The notes: generated by a model not told the origin, from the sequence alone. A stretch of 64,000 bases of DNA from Polytrichum commune (GCA_950295325.1 OX485806.1:22012001-22076000), one strand, 5' to 3'; shown: positions 24,547-39,000, numbered from the stretch's first letter. Made by a program: numbers and translations.

Positions 24547-25880
24547 TAGTCCACACTTGACCACAAACCACTCGGATACATGTGTCCAATTATTTTAAGA
24601 AACCGAATTACCGCATGTTTTAAACATGTGCTCATGTAAGCATGCTCCTAAACTAGCTTTATTGAAAATTGGACATCAAATTGGTAATATAACGTGTGCC
24701 AAACGTTCCCCTTGGCGGGTACAAAAATTAGTTAATTGATGTAGGTCCACCTAATTGTGTTGATTATTACACCTAGATTGATTAATAACTTTTGAGAAAA
24801 TAATCCAATCTTTTGAAACATACGTCTTTTGATGTTCCTTGTTAGTTTTGCTTAACCTAATCACAAACCACTAAACAAACGTGTTTTTATTTATTGAGAT
24901 AAGCAATCAAACTAGGCCTGGTTAGTTTACTAGGTTTCAACATGTGCTCTTATTTCAGAATGCTCATGAACTAGCTTTACTCAAGAACTTGGCTCCAAAT
25001 CTACAATAATAATAATAATAATAATAGTATTAGTGGGTGCCGGATGTTCCCCTCAGAGGGTACAAAATTTGATCGACTGATATAGGTGCACCCAACTATG
25101 TTAATTATTGAACCTAGACTAAGGTAGCAGACCCATTCCCGACCACCACCCCATTTTCGCAACTTACTAGGCCAACCTATTTCCGTGTAGTAGAATATCA
25201 ATCTTTAACTAGTGTTGATATGTCATGGTCGAAGTTCAACTTAGCTAAATGTCAGTGGCTAAGGTAGACAACTAGGTTTAGTTTGCAAGCATATTTAGGT
25301 GCCACCATTATCAATGACGGGAATCAATCGTTCTTGGTTTTGTAACCGATCGGTGATCTGAAAGAGCATAGCCTACATCACGAGTAGAGGTCGCAGAGAA
25401 TATCCACTTAGAAAACTCATAATAACTTGGTTATTGCGGAAAAAAACAAACCAAGAAAGAAAAAAAATGGAATTGCTACTCATTTCTATTTCTCCTACAC
25501 GGGGAATATTCTTCTCTAATCATACCTAAACCACACATATGCTAGATTGCCTTAACTAGCCGAAATAGGTTGGCTACCCTAAACTAACACATTTTGAACA
25601 CATAACCTACTAAACCTGTATGATATGCATACCATTTTGGTACTATTCCCTTCTTAATTGCACACCTAACCACAAACCACTTTAAACACATCGATCCAAT
25701 CAACGAGATAAGGCAACCGGATTAAGCTTGCCATTACCTCACTAGGGTTTTTGAACATGTGCTCTTATTTAGGCACGTTCATGGATGACTACTACCTCTA
25801 GCTTTACTCAAGAACTTGGCTTCAATTGGCAAAAGCGGGGTTGGGTACAAAATTGGTTGATTGATGTAGGTAACATAAGT
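24547..25880. repeat. Three diverged copies of a 250-base unit
   Basis: Units at about 24547-24780, 24851-25115 and 25669-25880 each contain 'cacaaaccact', 'acatgtgctc', 'aactagctttact-aa', 'cttggc', 'gggtacaaa' and 'gatgtaggt'. The second and third are separated by the transposon-like insert at 25121-25588. Confidence 0.55.
25121..25588. mobile_element. Decayed copy of the 50.2-kb MITE family
   Basis: The segment starts aggtagcagacccattcccg and ends with ggttggctaccct. It shares with 50248-50663 the words 'ccattttcgca', 'gcatatttaggtgcca' (there 'gcatgtttaggtgtca'), 'gggaatca' and 'ggttttgtaa-c'. The termini are eroded. Confidence 0.5.
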
Positions 25881-26339
25881 CATGGATCATTGAGAATGAA
25901 TTATGAGCATGGAATCTGAACCTGTTGCATTATGATCATCGAAGATGATGAGAAATTGGCAGGCCCGTAAAAAAGAAGGCAGTAATTGTTTTCAAAAAAT
26001 ATTCTTCTGACCATAAAAGACTAAACCCTTTTGGTACTTTAAATTCACTCCAAGTGTATATTTATGGGGCAATGACGAGGGAATGACCCCTAGGCCAGGC
26101 GCACCAATGAAGGAGCCTACCCACACGCCGGTACCCTGGCTCTGGTAAAGGCGCCGGGTATAGGATCCGGGTTTAGGATCCAGGTATGGAGGGCAAGCAG
26201 GGTAGGTACAGTAGGCGGTACGTCGTAGGGTGGTAGGTAATGTCCGGCCCTGATGAAACCCCCCGATCCTTTGTCTTTGATCTTTGGCTTCAAGAAATCG
26301 AAAGTTTCGTGCATCCTTTTCTTGAGCGGGAATCGAGTC

Positions 26340-27960
26340 GAGCCAAGAGTGAGGATGCTGCTGTGAGAAGCTTGCAGCCGTGATTTGAATGGCTATGAGG
26401 TTTGGTGTATAGTGTGTGGAAAATGATGAATTAAGAGCGACGGATTGATGTTCACGAGGACATCGGATGGCTTGCAGGAGGAATCAAGAATGATGTAGGA
26501 GTGGTCGATGATGCCCCCAGTGCAACAATTGGCAAGAAGCCTCTACCATGCACTGTTAGTGGATTGCTTTTTTTCTTTTGGGTCTTAGGGTTATGAACGT
26601 GGAAAGTGATGTTGTATGATGTGATATGAGGAAGAGGAGGGTGATAACATTAGGTTTTGGCATCCAGGCAGTTGATAGTAGTTACCGTTCTTGAGCAGAA
26701 GTGGAGTGAAGTAGGAGTGGTGGTGCCATGTGAACATGCTTAGAAGGTTGCATGGAAATGTGTAGCTTCGAATTATATATGTGGCCCTGAATGTGGAAAG
26801 TGATGATGTTATGGCTCGAAAGAGAGGAAGGGGCGAGGTTTGGCTTCCCATGAATCGAATGGTCTGCGAGATGGAGCCATGCAAGAAAAGGTAAGAAGCT
26901 TGTCATGAAATGAATGGCTATGAGTTTAGGATGAGGAATTCTAGCGGAGGTTCATGAATGTTGAAAGTGATGTCATGATTCAAGAAGCAAGAATTGGGGG
27001 GGGGGGGGGGGGGGGGGGGGATGATCCGGCGCGGTTAGGTTTTGTGTCCGAGAACCCAGTTGCTCTGCGGCAATTTTTTCTGTGGAGGGGAACCGAAATC
27101 AAGTAGGGAGTAATGGTGCCATGCAAGAACGGTAAATAAGAAGCTGGACATGAATGAATGAATGAATGGCCATGAGTATTTGAATTCTAAACGAAGCTCC
27201 TGAATGTTGAAAGGTATTTCATGATTCAAGAAGTAGGAGAGGGGATGATCCGGCGAGGTAGGGTTTTGTTTCCGAAAATAGGATGATCTGAGGCGATCTT
27301 TCTAATTTGGAGAGGAATTAAAATCATGAACGGAGCGATGATGGTGCCATGCAAGAACGGGTGGAAGCTTGCTATGAAATATGGCGCCTTTAGCAGCGTT
27401 CTGAATGAGTTTTCTTTTGTAGTGTCATGATTTATGAAAGCGGAGGGTGTTAGGTTTGGCTTGAACGACTTTGGATGCTGAAGAACTAGGATCCTTATTT
27501 TGGACAGGATTCAAAATTAAGCAGGAGTGACGGTGCCATGTCGGAAGGGGAAGAAGCTTGCGACGAACTGAATGGCTATGATTTGAGGCGGCCAGAGGAG
27601 GGTCCGCAATGCAAGAAGTCATGATGAGGAGTCTTCCAAGAAATTGGATGCTTCGCGGGGATACTTCTGTTGGACAGTTTCATCTGAAGTGATGGTGTAA
27701 TGCAAAGAATGGAGAAAATCTGGCGTTACAATAAAGATGAGGGGAGCAGATGTGGTGGTGAGGCTATCTTTGGCTTTCAAGTTATAAGAATGTTTTACAA
27801 GGACTTTCTCTTGGAAAATTTGAAAGGAAGGAGTGACGATGTGATGCAAGAATGGGAAATCCCCAGCGATGAAATGAATTATGGCAAGTAGGGAGGGACT
27901 GGAATTATGTGGATCGTGGAAAGCGGTGTTATGATTACAAGCAAGAAGATGGAACTGGAA
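26340..27960. repeat. Degenerate tandem array upstream of aconitase
   Basis: At least seven units are anchored on 'ggtgccatgcaagaacgg' variants at about 26728, 26874, 27116, 27346, 27532, 27688 and 27840, with spacings of roughly 145-240 bases. Other shared words are 'aagaagcttgc', 'gaatggctatgag', 'gaatgttgaaagtgatgtcatgattcaagaag' (split in copies) and 'gatgatccggcg'. The array includes a 25-base G run (26996-27020). Short minus-strand frames across it are a by-product of the repeats. It ends about 60 bases before the aconitase start codon, so part may be promoter or leader. Confidence 0.7.
26996..27020 (+). repeat. Poly-G run, 25 bases
   Basis: Twenty-five uninterrupted G residues inside the tandem array. 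Such runs can fold as G-quadruplexes, and the exact length is prone to sequencing or assembly error. Confidence 0.8.
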
Positions 27961-28020
27961 ACATAGACCACTGATTGGCACACGTGACGACCTAAGTTAG
28001 CTAAGAAGTTTTGCTCGAAG

Positions 28021-31000
28021 ATGGAGGCGATCCTTGTATCGCCGATAGTCCGTCATGCAATGATGTGCCAAAGGTTGATACAAGCGGCTGGTTCCTGCTC
28101 TTCAAGGTCTGTAGTTGCTTCCTGCTCTTCGAGGCCTGTAGGAACAGTACCTGTCAGACATTTCCGGTCACACTCGACATTCTTCCCAAGTTTGCAACCC
28201 GCTGGGATTGTTCGCCACCGCTTTCATCGTGCTTTGATGCAATCTGAGTTTCTCGGGACTCAATTTCGGAGGAGTCTCCTATCCTCCTCAATTACCCTTG
28301 AGAGGATACAGCGGCCAGGGCTAGCCAGTGTTTGGACATGTAGTCGACATGTGGGCAGGAGTGCAGCGGCGATAACAAGCCCTGATCAATCCAGGAAGAT
28401 GTCTTCTGGTAACCTAATATCTTTTTGTGCAAGGTCGCTAGCATGTCAATCAATATGTGTTGCGCTATAATAATGCACATGTTGGTTATGCATGCCCTTA
28501 TGAATTTTTGCAAATTCCTCAGATCTAGGATTTTCAAGAATATTTCCTTTTGGCAAGGATTGATTTATTTTGATGTGTTTACATTGTTCATCGTGAAATT
28601 AATCGGGAAGGGTTACATGGGCAAGATGAGAGTTGGACACACTTGAAGACCGTCAATTACTCAGTCTTTAAGATTGGTCCTATTCACCGGCAGCTGGGAT
28701 GGCCGAATCGATTGAGAAACGTTTCTGGCAATTGAGATGCATTGTTCGAAGATTTAAAATGTGTTCTTCATTGTGCGAGAGAAACTTACCCTTTACTCGG
28801 GGACTGATTTGAAGTATTTGCTGTCCTCGACGCTTCTGTTCTTCCGTCTCAAAAGGAATGCTCATCTAAGTGGATGATCCGCTCCCGAACATGGATTTGG
28901 CATGCTTGTGGTATCTGCTAGCTTTGTACTACTCTACCTATTTGGCAGATTTCGGATCCTCACTTTTTTGCATAGGTTTTGACGCATGCTGAGGGTCATT
29001 GATGTGCAGGGGCGAACCCATTCAAGAACATTGTAACAAGTTTGTCGGGGTCAAAGAGCAAATTTTACAGCCTTCCAAAACTTGGGGACAAGAGAGTAGG
29101 TGAGTCCTCGTGTCACGACAATTGGCACCTGTGAGAGCTATGTTTTCATTGTATTTTAGGAGTGGGATTTTGGATCAAGGATGCATATATGCAGATTCAA
29201 TAAGAATTTGCCACAAAAAAATCTCCTCTCTCTTTCCTCTTCAGACCAAAACTTACAAGACCTAGTAGAGTGCACCAATTTGTCAAAGTTTGCAGTATAC
29301 TAAATACCGTTGACCATTCATCGCTTTGAGACTCTTTTCTGCTGTATTATCAGATACTCTGCCCTACTCGATCAGGATTTTGCTTGAATCTGCAATTCGC
29401 AATTGCGACAATTTCCAAGTTATGAAGGAAGATGTGGAAAAGATCTTGGATTGGGAGAAAACCTCTCCAAAGCAAGTCGAGATTCCATTTAAGCCTGCTA
29501 GAGTGATTTTACAGGTTTGCAGATCCAGCCAACCTTGCTTTCATCCACCTGAAAAGTGGTCAATATGATACCTTCTGTGTCTCCTGAACGCCTGCAGAAT
29601 GGAAGTGCCAAGAAGAGATAAGGTGATAGATGCAAATAAGAAAAATCACCTATCCAAGACCATCTCCAGCAAAGACTAATTCATTGATATGTGTAAGATC
29701 TGTCCTGGCACATGACTCAAAGCCAACATAAGAAGAATGCTTGTGAAATTTGTTAAAGTGATAGAAGTTCCTGGATGTCTCACCAGGATTTCACAGGAGT
29801 GCCGTGCGTTGTTGATCTAGCTGCAATGCGCGATGCAATCAAACGCCTAGGTGGTGATCCAAATAAAATCAACCCTCTGGTAAGTGGAGTGATCAAATTC
29901 CGACTTTCCTCGCTTATAGAATCTTTCGATTTTTTCTTTACAAGTCGACTATATTATCATGTCTTTAACAATCTCAAATACGGACTCTATATTGCAGACC
30001 ACCAAGCTGATCTAAGTAGCTTGGGGATGCCTTCATCACCACTGATTTTCATATTGCTATAAGTCACTGGATTATGGTCTTTTATAAATGATGAGCATGC
30101 TGGTGTCTGCGACTAATTCTTATGATTCAATAGCCTATTCGAAGTGTTAGTCAATTTCGTCACCACATTCAATATCTTGATGTCAGGGGGGAACTCACTG
30201 GCTGTCGAACTCACTATATTGCAGGTGCCAGTAGACTTGGTAATCGACCATTCGGTGCAAGTTGATGTTGCACGCTCAGCGAATGCACTCCAGGCTAATA
30301 TGGAATTAGAGTTTAGTCGCAACAAAGAGCGCTTTGCATTCTTGAAGTGGGGAGCAACTGCTTTCCAGAATATGCTTGTCGTTCCCCCGGGCTCTGGAAT
30401 AGTCCACCAGGTTAGGTCTCATAGCCTTGTCTGTCCAATGAGATAGTTCTTGTTCGTTCACTCCTGATGGATCAATGTCCCAATTTTTGACCGAAGGCCA
30501 CTTCGATTTGGATATGCAGAGTCAGGATTTTGACAAATTACTGATTTGATTGCTTACAGGTGAACTTGGAATACCTTGGGCGGGTAGTCTTCGACAGAGA
30601 TGGGTACCTTTATCCTGATAGTCTTGTAGGAACAGACTCTCACACAACAATGATTGACGGGCTTGGTGTTGCGGGTTGGGGAGTTGGAGGAATTGAAGCA
30701 GAAGCAGCAATGCTTGGACAGGTATGGTCTTCAATTCATGTCAGCTTTGCGTATCTGAAAAGAGAGGGCTCCAAGCTTATTAACAAACAAACAAAACAAA
30801 TCTGGAATTCATCCAGTAGTCTGTAAATAGAATGCTCCGATATCGTGAAAACAGAGAGTGTAAATCTCTTGAATATGTGTACACCTTTGTTCTCTGGTGT
30901 ATTAGTGCTGACATTAACAGTATTTTACATTGCTGCAGCCGATGAGTATGGTGTTGCCACTAGTGGTAGGGTTCAAGTTAACCGGCAAAATGAAAACAGG

Positions 31001-34000
31001 TGTCACAGCTACGGATCTCGTCCTGACAGTGACACAAATGTTACGGAAGCATGGTGTGGTTGGGAAGTTTGTGGAATTTTACGGTTAGTGGTGTTATTTT
31101 CACTGCTCTATGATGTTCAGCTCCCTCACCACAATAATCACGTGAAGATGAATATGTGACCTTAAAGCTTGATGTTCACAGTTTTGAACTACAAGTAATC
31201 TTGGGTGTTGTGTGTAGGTAAGGGTATGGGTGAATTATCTCTAGCAGATCGAGCAACCATTGCAAACATGGCTCCAGAGTATGGGGCCACCATGGGGTTC
31301 TTCCCTGTTGACTCGGTCACACTCGAATACTTGAGGTTAACTGGCCGTGATGAAAAGAAAGTAAGCTTTCTGATTTTGTAAAAACATTGTGTCATAAAAA
31401 GTATTGTAGCTATTTGTTTAATCGCTCGATTAAGAAATTTCTCGCAGTAGACCATTGATTGATATGGGATAACTCGAGATACTTCAGTAATTCAGCCTTC
31501 AAGTTTCGATTGTTGTGATAAAGATTAAGACATCACTTTCATTGATACTAAATATAAGAGTTAGCTTCCCTTTGCACCACCTCGATAACGTGATTTAGCA
31601 TAGAGACAAGATAAATGTTGTATGATCAGTGTTTTTTGTCGCAAACTTTGTTGATACTAGATAACTCTTCCACCTGAAACAGGTGCAGGAGATTGAGGGC
31701 TACTTAAGGGCAAATGACATGTTCGTCGACCATAGCAAGGTGGGAGTGAGCCTATAAACCTTGCTAGGATCAATTCATAGTCTTCGACCCTTAGAAGTGT
31801 ACATTAATTGTTGTTATTTCATAGAGATTTAATGTAATGATTTTAAGTCTGCAACAAACTGACCCTGTGCGCCTGATTTGAGTACATGGAAGGCGATGAT
31901 TCGTTTAATTGTCTGCTTGGAAATTTCCAAAATCACAATAATGGATGACAGAACTTGCTGGACGTTTGTTTTGCATGTTCAACTTTCAGCCTGTAAAAGA
32001 CAATAAATACTCTTCGTATTTGGAGCTGGCCCTGGATACTGTCGAGCCTTGCATTTCTGGCCCTAAGCGGTACAGATGTGTTCCACACCCGACTTTATGG
32101 TTCCTAAAATTACCATGGTGTTTGGTAAATGTAATCAAATATTGAAATTTTATATGTGAGTCAGTAATTCCAGACATACCTTGTCATTCTGCTTGACAAT
32201 TTCTGACCAAGTTTGTCTACATTCGTACAGCCCACACGACAGAGTAAATATCAGAGATATGAAGAAAGACTGGCAATCTTGTCTGGACAACAAGGTTGGC
32301 TTCAAGGTAATCAGCACGACAGAATCGCCTCCTCCCATCTTATCATCAAGTGTCCTTTAAATCTATACAAAATATGTAAAAAAATACTTCAGTAAGGTTT
32401 CTGCATTGTATATATTAAAGAACTTCGAGCTTTTCTACAGGGTTTTGCAATTCCGAAGGACCAACAGAAGAAAGTTGCAAAATTCACGTTTGACGGCAAA
32501 CCGGCAGAGATGCGACATGGTAGCGTCGTCATTGCTGCTATAACAAGTTGCACCAATACCTCTAATCCTAGTGTGATGCTTGGTGCTGGCCTTGTGGCCA
32601 AGAAGGCAACTGAGCTGGGATTGGAGGTCAGTTAAAATCCAAAGACTTTTTGTGCTTATTTTGACAATTCAGGATATATCGGTAAAGATGTGCGCACTGC
32701 TAGTTTGTATTTTCATCAACTAAGAAACGCATCAGAACACCTCTAATCATGAGGACTTTTTCAAATAGATGGAATTAGAGGTCCTCTTATTCAGATTTGC
32801 TACTCCAATCACAAAACATTCTGAATTAGTATGTGAACTGAGCAGGTAAAGCCATGGGTGAAGACCAGCCTTGCACCTGGTTCTGGAGTGGTCACCAAGT
32901 ACCTCGAGAAAAGGTTTTGCCAACAGCATCATCAACAGATTTCCTTCAAAACTTTTCATTGTACATGTTCATAATTCCTTACATGTGAGTTTCATAATAG
33001 CAAGTTAAAAAATGGATGCGGGCTGGTAACTATATGGTGATCAACTACTCTTTCACTTGGAACGAAATTGCATACATTCTCCATTGTTTGAATAGGTAGT
33101 ACACTTGTAGTCAAATATTTGGATCCTAGCATTTTCTGTTTTCAAAGCATGTTCTGGTTGATTGCAGTGGTTTGACGAAGTTTATGGACAAGCAAGGCTT
33201 CAGTGTTGTGGGCTATGGCTGTACGACGTGTATTGGAAATTCTGGGGAGCTTCACGAAGATGTTTCCAAAGCAATTGTGGACAATGGTACATACTGCAAC
33301 TTAACGTTTTTTTAACGAAGAACGATACTTGGTGGTGTTCTAAGTAATCTTTGTCTTTAAAGAGATAGTGGCACAAATAGGCAGACATCGCTTCCTGGCA
33401 ATCAGGAAATTTGGTGACTTTCTAGTTCTATAGTATACATTTTACCAGACTATTTAGATTGATTCTAAAACATTGTGAAAGTTTGGAAGTTGTAGTGAAC
33501 CTTTGCTGGAAAGTGTGTTGCTTGTAGATATCGTGGCAGCAGCAGTTCTCTCAGGAAATCGGAACTTCGAAGGTCGAGTGCATCCATTAACACGTGCAAA
33601 CTATCTGGCGTCCCCTCCTCTGGTGGTTGCGTACGCGTTCGCTGGGACGGTAGGTGACTGCAAATAACATCATTTCTTGTCCAGTCCTCTAGACGTGGTT
33701 GACGAAAGGTTAAAATCCGCAGACTTGCAGAATACTCTATGACCCTTTGTTCATGAGCAGAATTTATATATATCATAGCTGTTCTGATCGACGCCTTGAC
33801 TTGCCCAAGCAGGTCGATATTGACTTTGCTAAGGAACCTATTGGGAAGGGTAAAGGTGGGAAGGATGTGTTTCTGAAGGACATCTGGCCTTCAACTGAGG
33901 AGATTGCAAAGGTGCATAATCCAAGACTATTAAGTGCCCAAAAACTCGTATACAGGCCTTCCCTGCTAAGTTTTCACACAATGCAGTCAAAATTCTAAAC

Positions 34001-36079
34001 AGAAATTTCAAAATTCGTTGTGGTGCTATTCATCCAGTTTGTTCAAACCAGGTTGTCACTCCTGATTTGAGTCAAGATTGGCTTGTGTAGGTTGTACAAT
34101 CCTCAGTGACTCCAGAGATGTTCAAAAGTACATACAAAACCATCACGAGTGGCAATCAGATGTGGAATAATCTACCAGCACCAAAAGGTTCTCAATATGC
34201 TTGGGACCAAAAATCAACCTATGTCCATGAGCCACCCTTCTTTCAAAGCATGACAAAAACTCCTCCCGGCGGAAAGCCTGTGAAGGATGCATATTGTCTT
34301 CTCAATTTTGGAGACAGCATCACAACAGACCACATCTCTCCAGCTGGTAATATCAACAAAGACAGTCCAGCTGCTAAGTTTCTTATGGAGCGGGGAGTGC
34401 AACGGAAGGATTTCAATTCATATGGAAGTCGCCGTGGCAATGATGAAATTATGGCAAGAGGGACATTTGCAAACATTCGGATCGTGAACAAGTTCCTGGA
34501 GGGAGAAGTTGGTCCTAAAACAATACACGTTCCTTCGAAAGAAAAGCTTTTCATATATGACGCAGCTAAGGTATGTGTTTGTAACGTTTTTTTGGCATTT
34601 TGGGTATGAACAGAGTTTCCTATGACCTGCACTTTGTTCTCTTTGGTCTTATCAAGCAGCAGCCGTGTAGTCCACTCTTCTGATTGTAACATCTGTAGCT
34701 CTGCAATTTTCTTTGCAGAAATACAAGGATGCTGGTCAAGATACCATTATACTGGCAGGGGCAGAGTATGGAAGCGGAAGTTCCCGAGATTGGGCTGCCA
34801 AGGGCCCCTACTTGCAGGTCAGCCATCTGTAACCTAGACAGGAGTCAGTTCAACATAATCCATGAAGTCGTGTAAAATTTAAATCTACATTTCAGATTCA
34901 TTGCAATGATTTTCTCTCGACAATCACGAATTTGTAAGACGTCACTAATTTGATAAACAAAGCATCGCCTGTTTCCTGGCCTACCCTTTCAAAACAGGAC
35001 TCGATGATGCCCTACCTAGAAGAGGAGATGAGTCCCATGTAATCACCTGCGTGAACTATGATGTTGCTCCATCTTGTAGATAGTACTGTAATTTTGTACG
35101 TAATTCCGAAACGAACATCACAAGTCTACCATAAGCTTGGCTCCTGTATCAGGTGGAAAATGAACCCACCGGATTGATTGCCCTTGGATGAGGCCCCTCT
35201 GTTGTTGATGAAAAACCTCATCTTCACTTGATTTTTATGAAACAGGGAGTTAAGGCAGTTATCTCTAAGAGCTTTGAGCGCATCCATCGAAGTAATCTAG
35301 TAGGAATGGGTCTCATTCCGCTGTGTTTCAAGCAAGGGGAAGATGCAGACACATTGGGACTGACTGGTTTTGAGAAGTACACTATACTTATGCCCACCGA
35401 CCCCAAGGCCATCAAGCCCGGAATGGATATCGTTGTGAAGACAGATAATGGGAAAGAGTTTAAGACTACTCTCCGTTTTGATACCCAAGTAAGTGTCTCT
35501 CTTTCAGTCTTGGTGAGGATTTCCCAATGTTTCATGCAAATGCACAATGTAAATACTCCAGTACAGCATGAATATCTACCACGTTTGGACCGGTGTATAG
35601 GTGAATGCATGATATCAATAATCAACATCAATGATGATATCAAAGAACTTAGCCAAGGGTATCAAATCTGTAATACCAATCAAATATCCATATTTGATGG
35701 GTATCTCTATGCGGAAGAATCTTTGAATATCCAGTTATTATTCGGGTAATTTTACTTAGTATGAAGGTTTTTGCATGGTATATAGACCCAAATGGCATCG
35801 AAAACAAAATATTTTTCAATATTCATAGCCTATTGGTATGAAAATATGTGAAATCCTCATTATAGATACTTGAATGATAATAAAATAAAAAAAGACAATG
35901 CCAATCCAACATTTGTATATACTAGTAATTGGCTTGATAGATTGCTCATAATATGTACTCACATTGTTACTTATTCTATAATTTTGTAGCATGATGGAAT
36001 TCTTGGTAATTGGCAGGTTGAGCTAACTTACTATCAACATGGAGGTATTCTACATTATGTTCTTCGACAACTCATTTAG
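28021..36079 (+). CDS. ACO: Aconitate hydratase, mitochondrial, 20 coding exons
   Basis: The exons are 28021-28408, 29010-29099, 29354-29514, 29787-29879, 30225-30410, 30560-30721, 30939-31083, 31218-31360, 31683-31739, 31990-32069, 32231-32306, 32441-32626, 32846-32913, 33168-33286, 33528-33649, 33813-33911, 34091-34570, 34719-34817, 35246-35488 and 36017-36079. They total 3,060 bases, giving 1,019 residues. The enzyme interconverts citrate and isocitrate in the TCA cycle. The N-terminal ~126 residues are rich in Arg and Ser and poor in acidic residues, as expected for a mitochondrial transit peptide. The mature part follows plant aconitase throughout: [40 protein letters not shown] (DSHTT at 332-336), [40 protein letters not shown] and [13 protein letters not shown]. 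The 4Fe-4S ligands Cys564, Cys630 and Cys633 are all present. All introns are GT-AG and 134-601 bases long. No frameshift or stop interrupts it, so it looks functional. A second in-frame Met at residue 127 lies where cytosolic aconitases start. Confidence 0.97.
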
Positions 36080-39000
36080 AAGTGGGAGGATCGCCTTGTG
36101 AGCACTTTGTAGCATGAGAGGATGCAGAAACTTGATATACTAGGGTTTATTATCAAGTGCATTGGCTTTGTTTCATGCATGCCATAGCTGGTGTTGAAAC
36201 CCCTTGCAAGTCTCTCCAGTCACCAAGTTTTTGATACATTTGTTGGTGTCAAAGTTTTTGTTCATTTGACTGGAGTTCAGACATAGCATAAACATAGATT
36301 ATTAGACTAGATTAGTTCTTGGACAACGGTATACTTTAGACCAACTACTAGAGTGAGGTTGGTTCATCACTAGAGTGCCGAAACATTTATTTATTTGGAT
36401 GAATGATTGAAAGCATTTCGTAAGACTTATTCCAAAATTTCCAAGAACTTCATCAATGGTATAAAAAGGTATTGAGATAAGCTGCCAATGTCTGCCACTA
36501 CGTTGAATGGTGAAGATAGACATTGCACTTAGTTTCTTCACTCATGTCTGTTTTTTCCATAATTTCATCATCTTGGCTTCAAGGGTTATTGTGTACACAT
36601 ATTTTCAAGAAATTGAGTAACTATTGACAAACTAGTGGGTCATTATTCAAGAGTTTTTATCTTCTTGAAATCATAGGGTGTTCTCTGATTTGTCATATGT
36701 CATATTCATGTTGGTAAAGACCATGTGCAATCTAACATGGAAATCAGCTTTCAGCACTAAAAGTGTTCAACCAGACAACATCCTATGGTATTTGGATGAC
36801 TCAAGTAAGTGAATGACTCGAGTCTTTTGATCTTTGACATTGAATTAGAATGTACATTCCATTCTGACCCGGTCATGAAAGAGTGGTGCTGGATATGGGA
36901 AAAATAAGTGTTCAGTCTGGTTCATAATGAGGTGTATCAGTGGTTATGAATATGCTTGATCCATACATTTGGTAACTTCTTACTAGGCAGGCCTAATTCA
37001 ATCACTTATCATAAACAAACACATGTATTTGAGTGGTGAGTGCACTACATGCATGAGTCCTAGACAATTGACCTAAGGCTAATGTGGACACCTCCAACCA
37101 ATGGATTCGAGCATTAGAAGCTTGAGCAGGTTAGCAATTGCGAGTCAAGATCAACGAATTTGAAATTGCTGAAATAGGAGTTGAGGTAGGTGTTGATCTA
37201 GGCTCCGGAATCAAAGATTTCAATCTAGTGTTATAGGGGGAACTCATTTCCATTTAAAGTTGTGTAAGTGGACGACATCATTAGCAGATTCTACAGGAGA
37301 CCTTTGCTAATGAAAACCAAGTTCAATGCCAATGTTGGTTTCGTCATGTCTCTAAAGTGGTCACAGGTAAGATAAAATGTTGTTGAATTGGCTTCTCGTT
37401 ATGGAATACCCATAATACAAGTTGGTTGGCACCTCATAGCCACATGTCGCCTCCTAATTTACCCGCCTCGCCCATAAAAATCAAGTGTGTCATAGCTCAG
37501 TGGATAACATTTCTAATTATGAAGGAGGGTGGGTGTAGTTTGATTTTTGCAAAGGTGACCAGCCCCAATATCATCAAGGCGGCAGCTATATCACCATGTA
37601 TTATTCACCCACCAAATTAAAGTGATTATACCGCAGATTAAGAGCCAAAAATAAGCGATTGATTAAGGAAACTAACCAAATTAGCCTCATCTACCTTACG
37701 TCACTGGAAACTTATCTTATGTAGCTGGAAAATTTGCAAAACTAGCACATCAATAGATTTGCATCATTCCTTCATCAATATGGGACGATTGCGTAAGACT
37801 CAACATATGCTACACTAAATATACCAATTAGTGAGGATGGTGCTAAATCAAGTCACACGCACAATCTACCCAAATCATAAAGTTACCAAGGGCTAAAGTT
37901 GCTATTGAGTGACACTAACATTCATGACTACGGTAACTTCAATGCTCATTTCACTAGAAGAAATCATGTCCAAACAAACCCTACCATTTGGTGGTGGTTA
38001 CCTGGAGTTGACTACCACTTTGACTGCCACCCTAAATTCCACTACCATATTGATTGTAGGTTAGGTGCCACTGGATCAATACCAATTTTGTTTTAAGTAT
38101 TTTGTATTTGGTGCCCATGGCATCCAATAGGGTCAATTGTCACTGCTACAATGACTGGTCGATATGCGTGGGGTGCATGTTTTCATGTTTAAGGTATGCA
38201 TTTTGGGTGGGAGGGTTGCCGATAGGTAGGTTTTCAAAGCTCCCACACGTGCTTTGAGAGCTCTTTACCTTCACAAGCATGTAGATGGTTTGTTTTCTTT
38301 AAGCATTGCCTAGTGAGGTGGGGGGGGGGGAGTATTATGGACACTTGTGGCAGACACTTCCTACTTTTGTGGTACATGATATGATGATGATTCTAGATCT
38401 AATGAAAAACATACACACTGCTCATAATTTTGTTGCACTCCAGATCAACAATAATTTTATCCTAAAAGTCTCTCAAAAATTAATGTTTTCGTAGGGAGTC
38501 TCACCCCACGTTTGACAATTTATGATGTTTAAAGAGCATTCAAGTGGTGTCAAAATAGGGCCATATTTGAAGCGGAGGTGTTTGACTTTGGCAAAAAAAA
38601 TCACTTATATTAAAAAAATGAACTTCTTGTCATACTTTCAACTACACCATGTTTGGTGCTTTCTAAATTTTGCCATGAAATTCATTGTTATATAATTATC
38701 TTTTGGCCAAAGACAAACTCCTCCCCTTCACTTCACCCAAATCAACATTCCATGTTTTGACACCACTTGAACACTTCTTAAACATCACAAAACATTAACA
38801 ATGGGGCGATTGAACTTCGTACCAGGGTGCAAGCATGGTAAAATGAACCAAAAAAATGCTCCAATGTACCATAATGTTTTTGGTCAAAGGCCTAAAAGTA
38901 GCAGCAAAATGTTGTTTAATTTGGACTTTTCTTTTCTTTTCATGATGACCTTTATTGTTGTGTTAGATACTTAATTGTAGAATATCAAGTTGAGATCTTC

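Noticed and set aside
26591-27981. Several minus-strand open frames of 64-120 codons
   Set aside because: They lie in the degenerate tandem array, repeat the same low-complexity words and match no family.
37485-37560. tRNA-like A box (tagctcagtgg) with a weak B-box-like word 44 bases later
   Set aside because: No acceptor or anticodon stems can be paired and the B box lacks the GTTCRA core.
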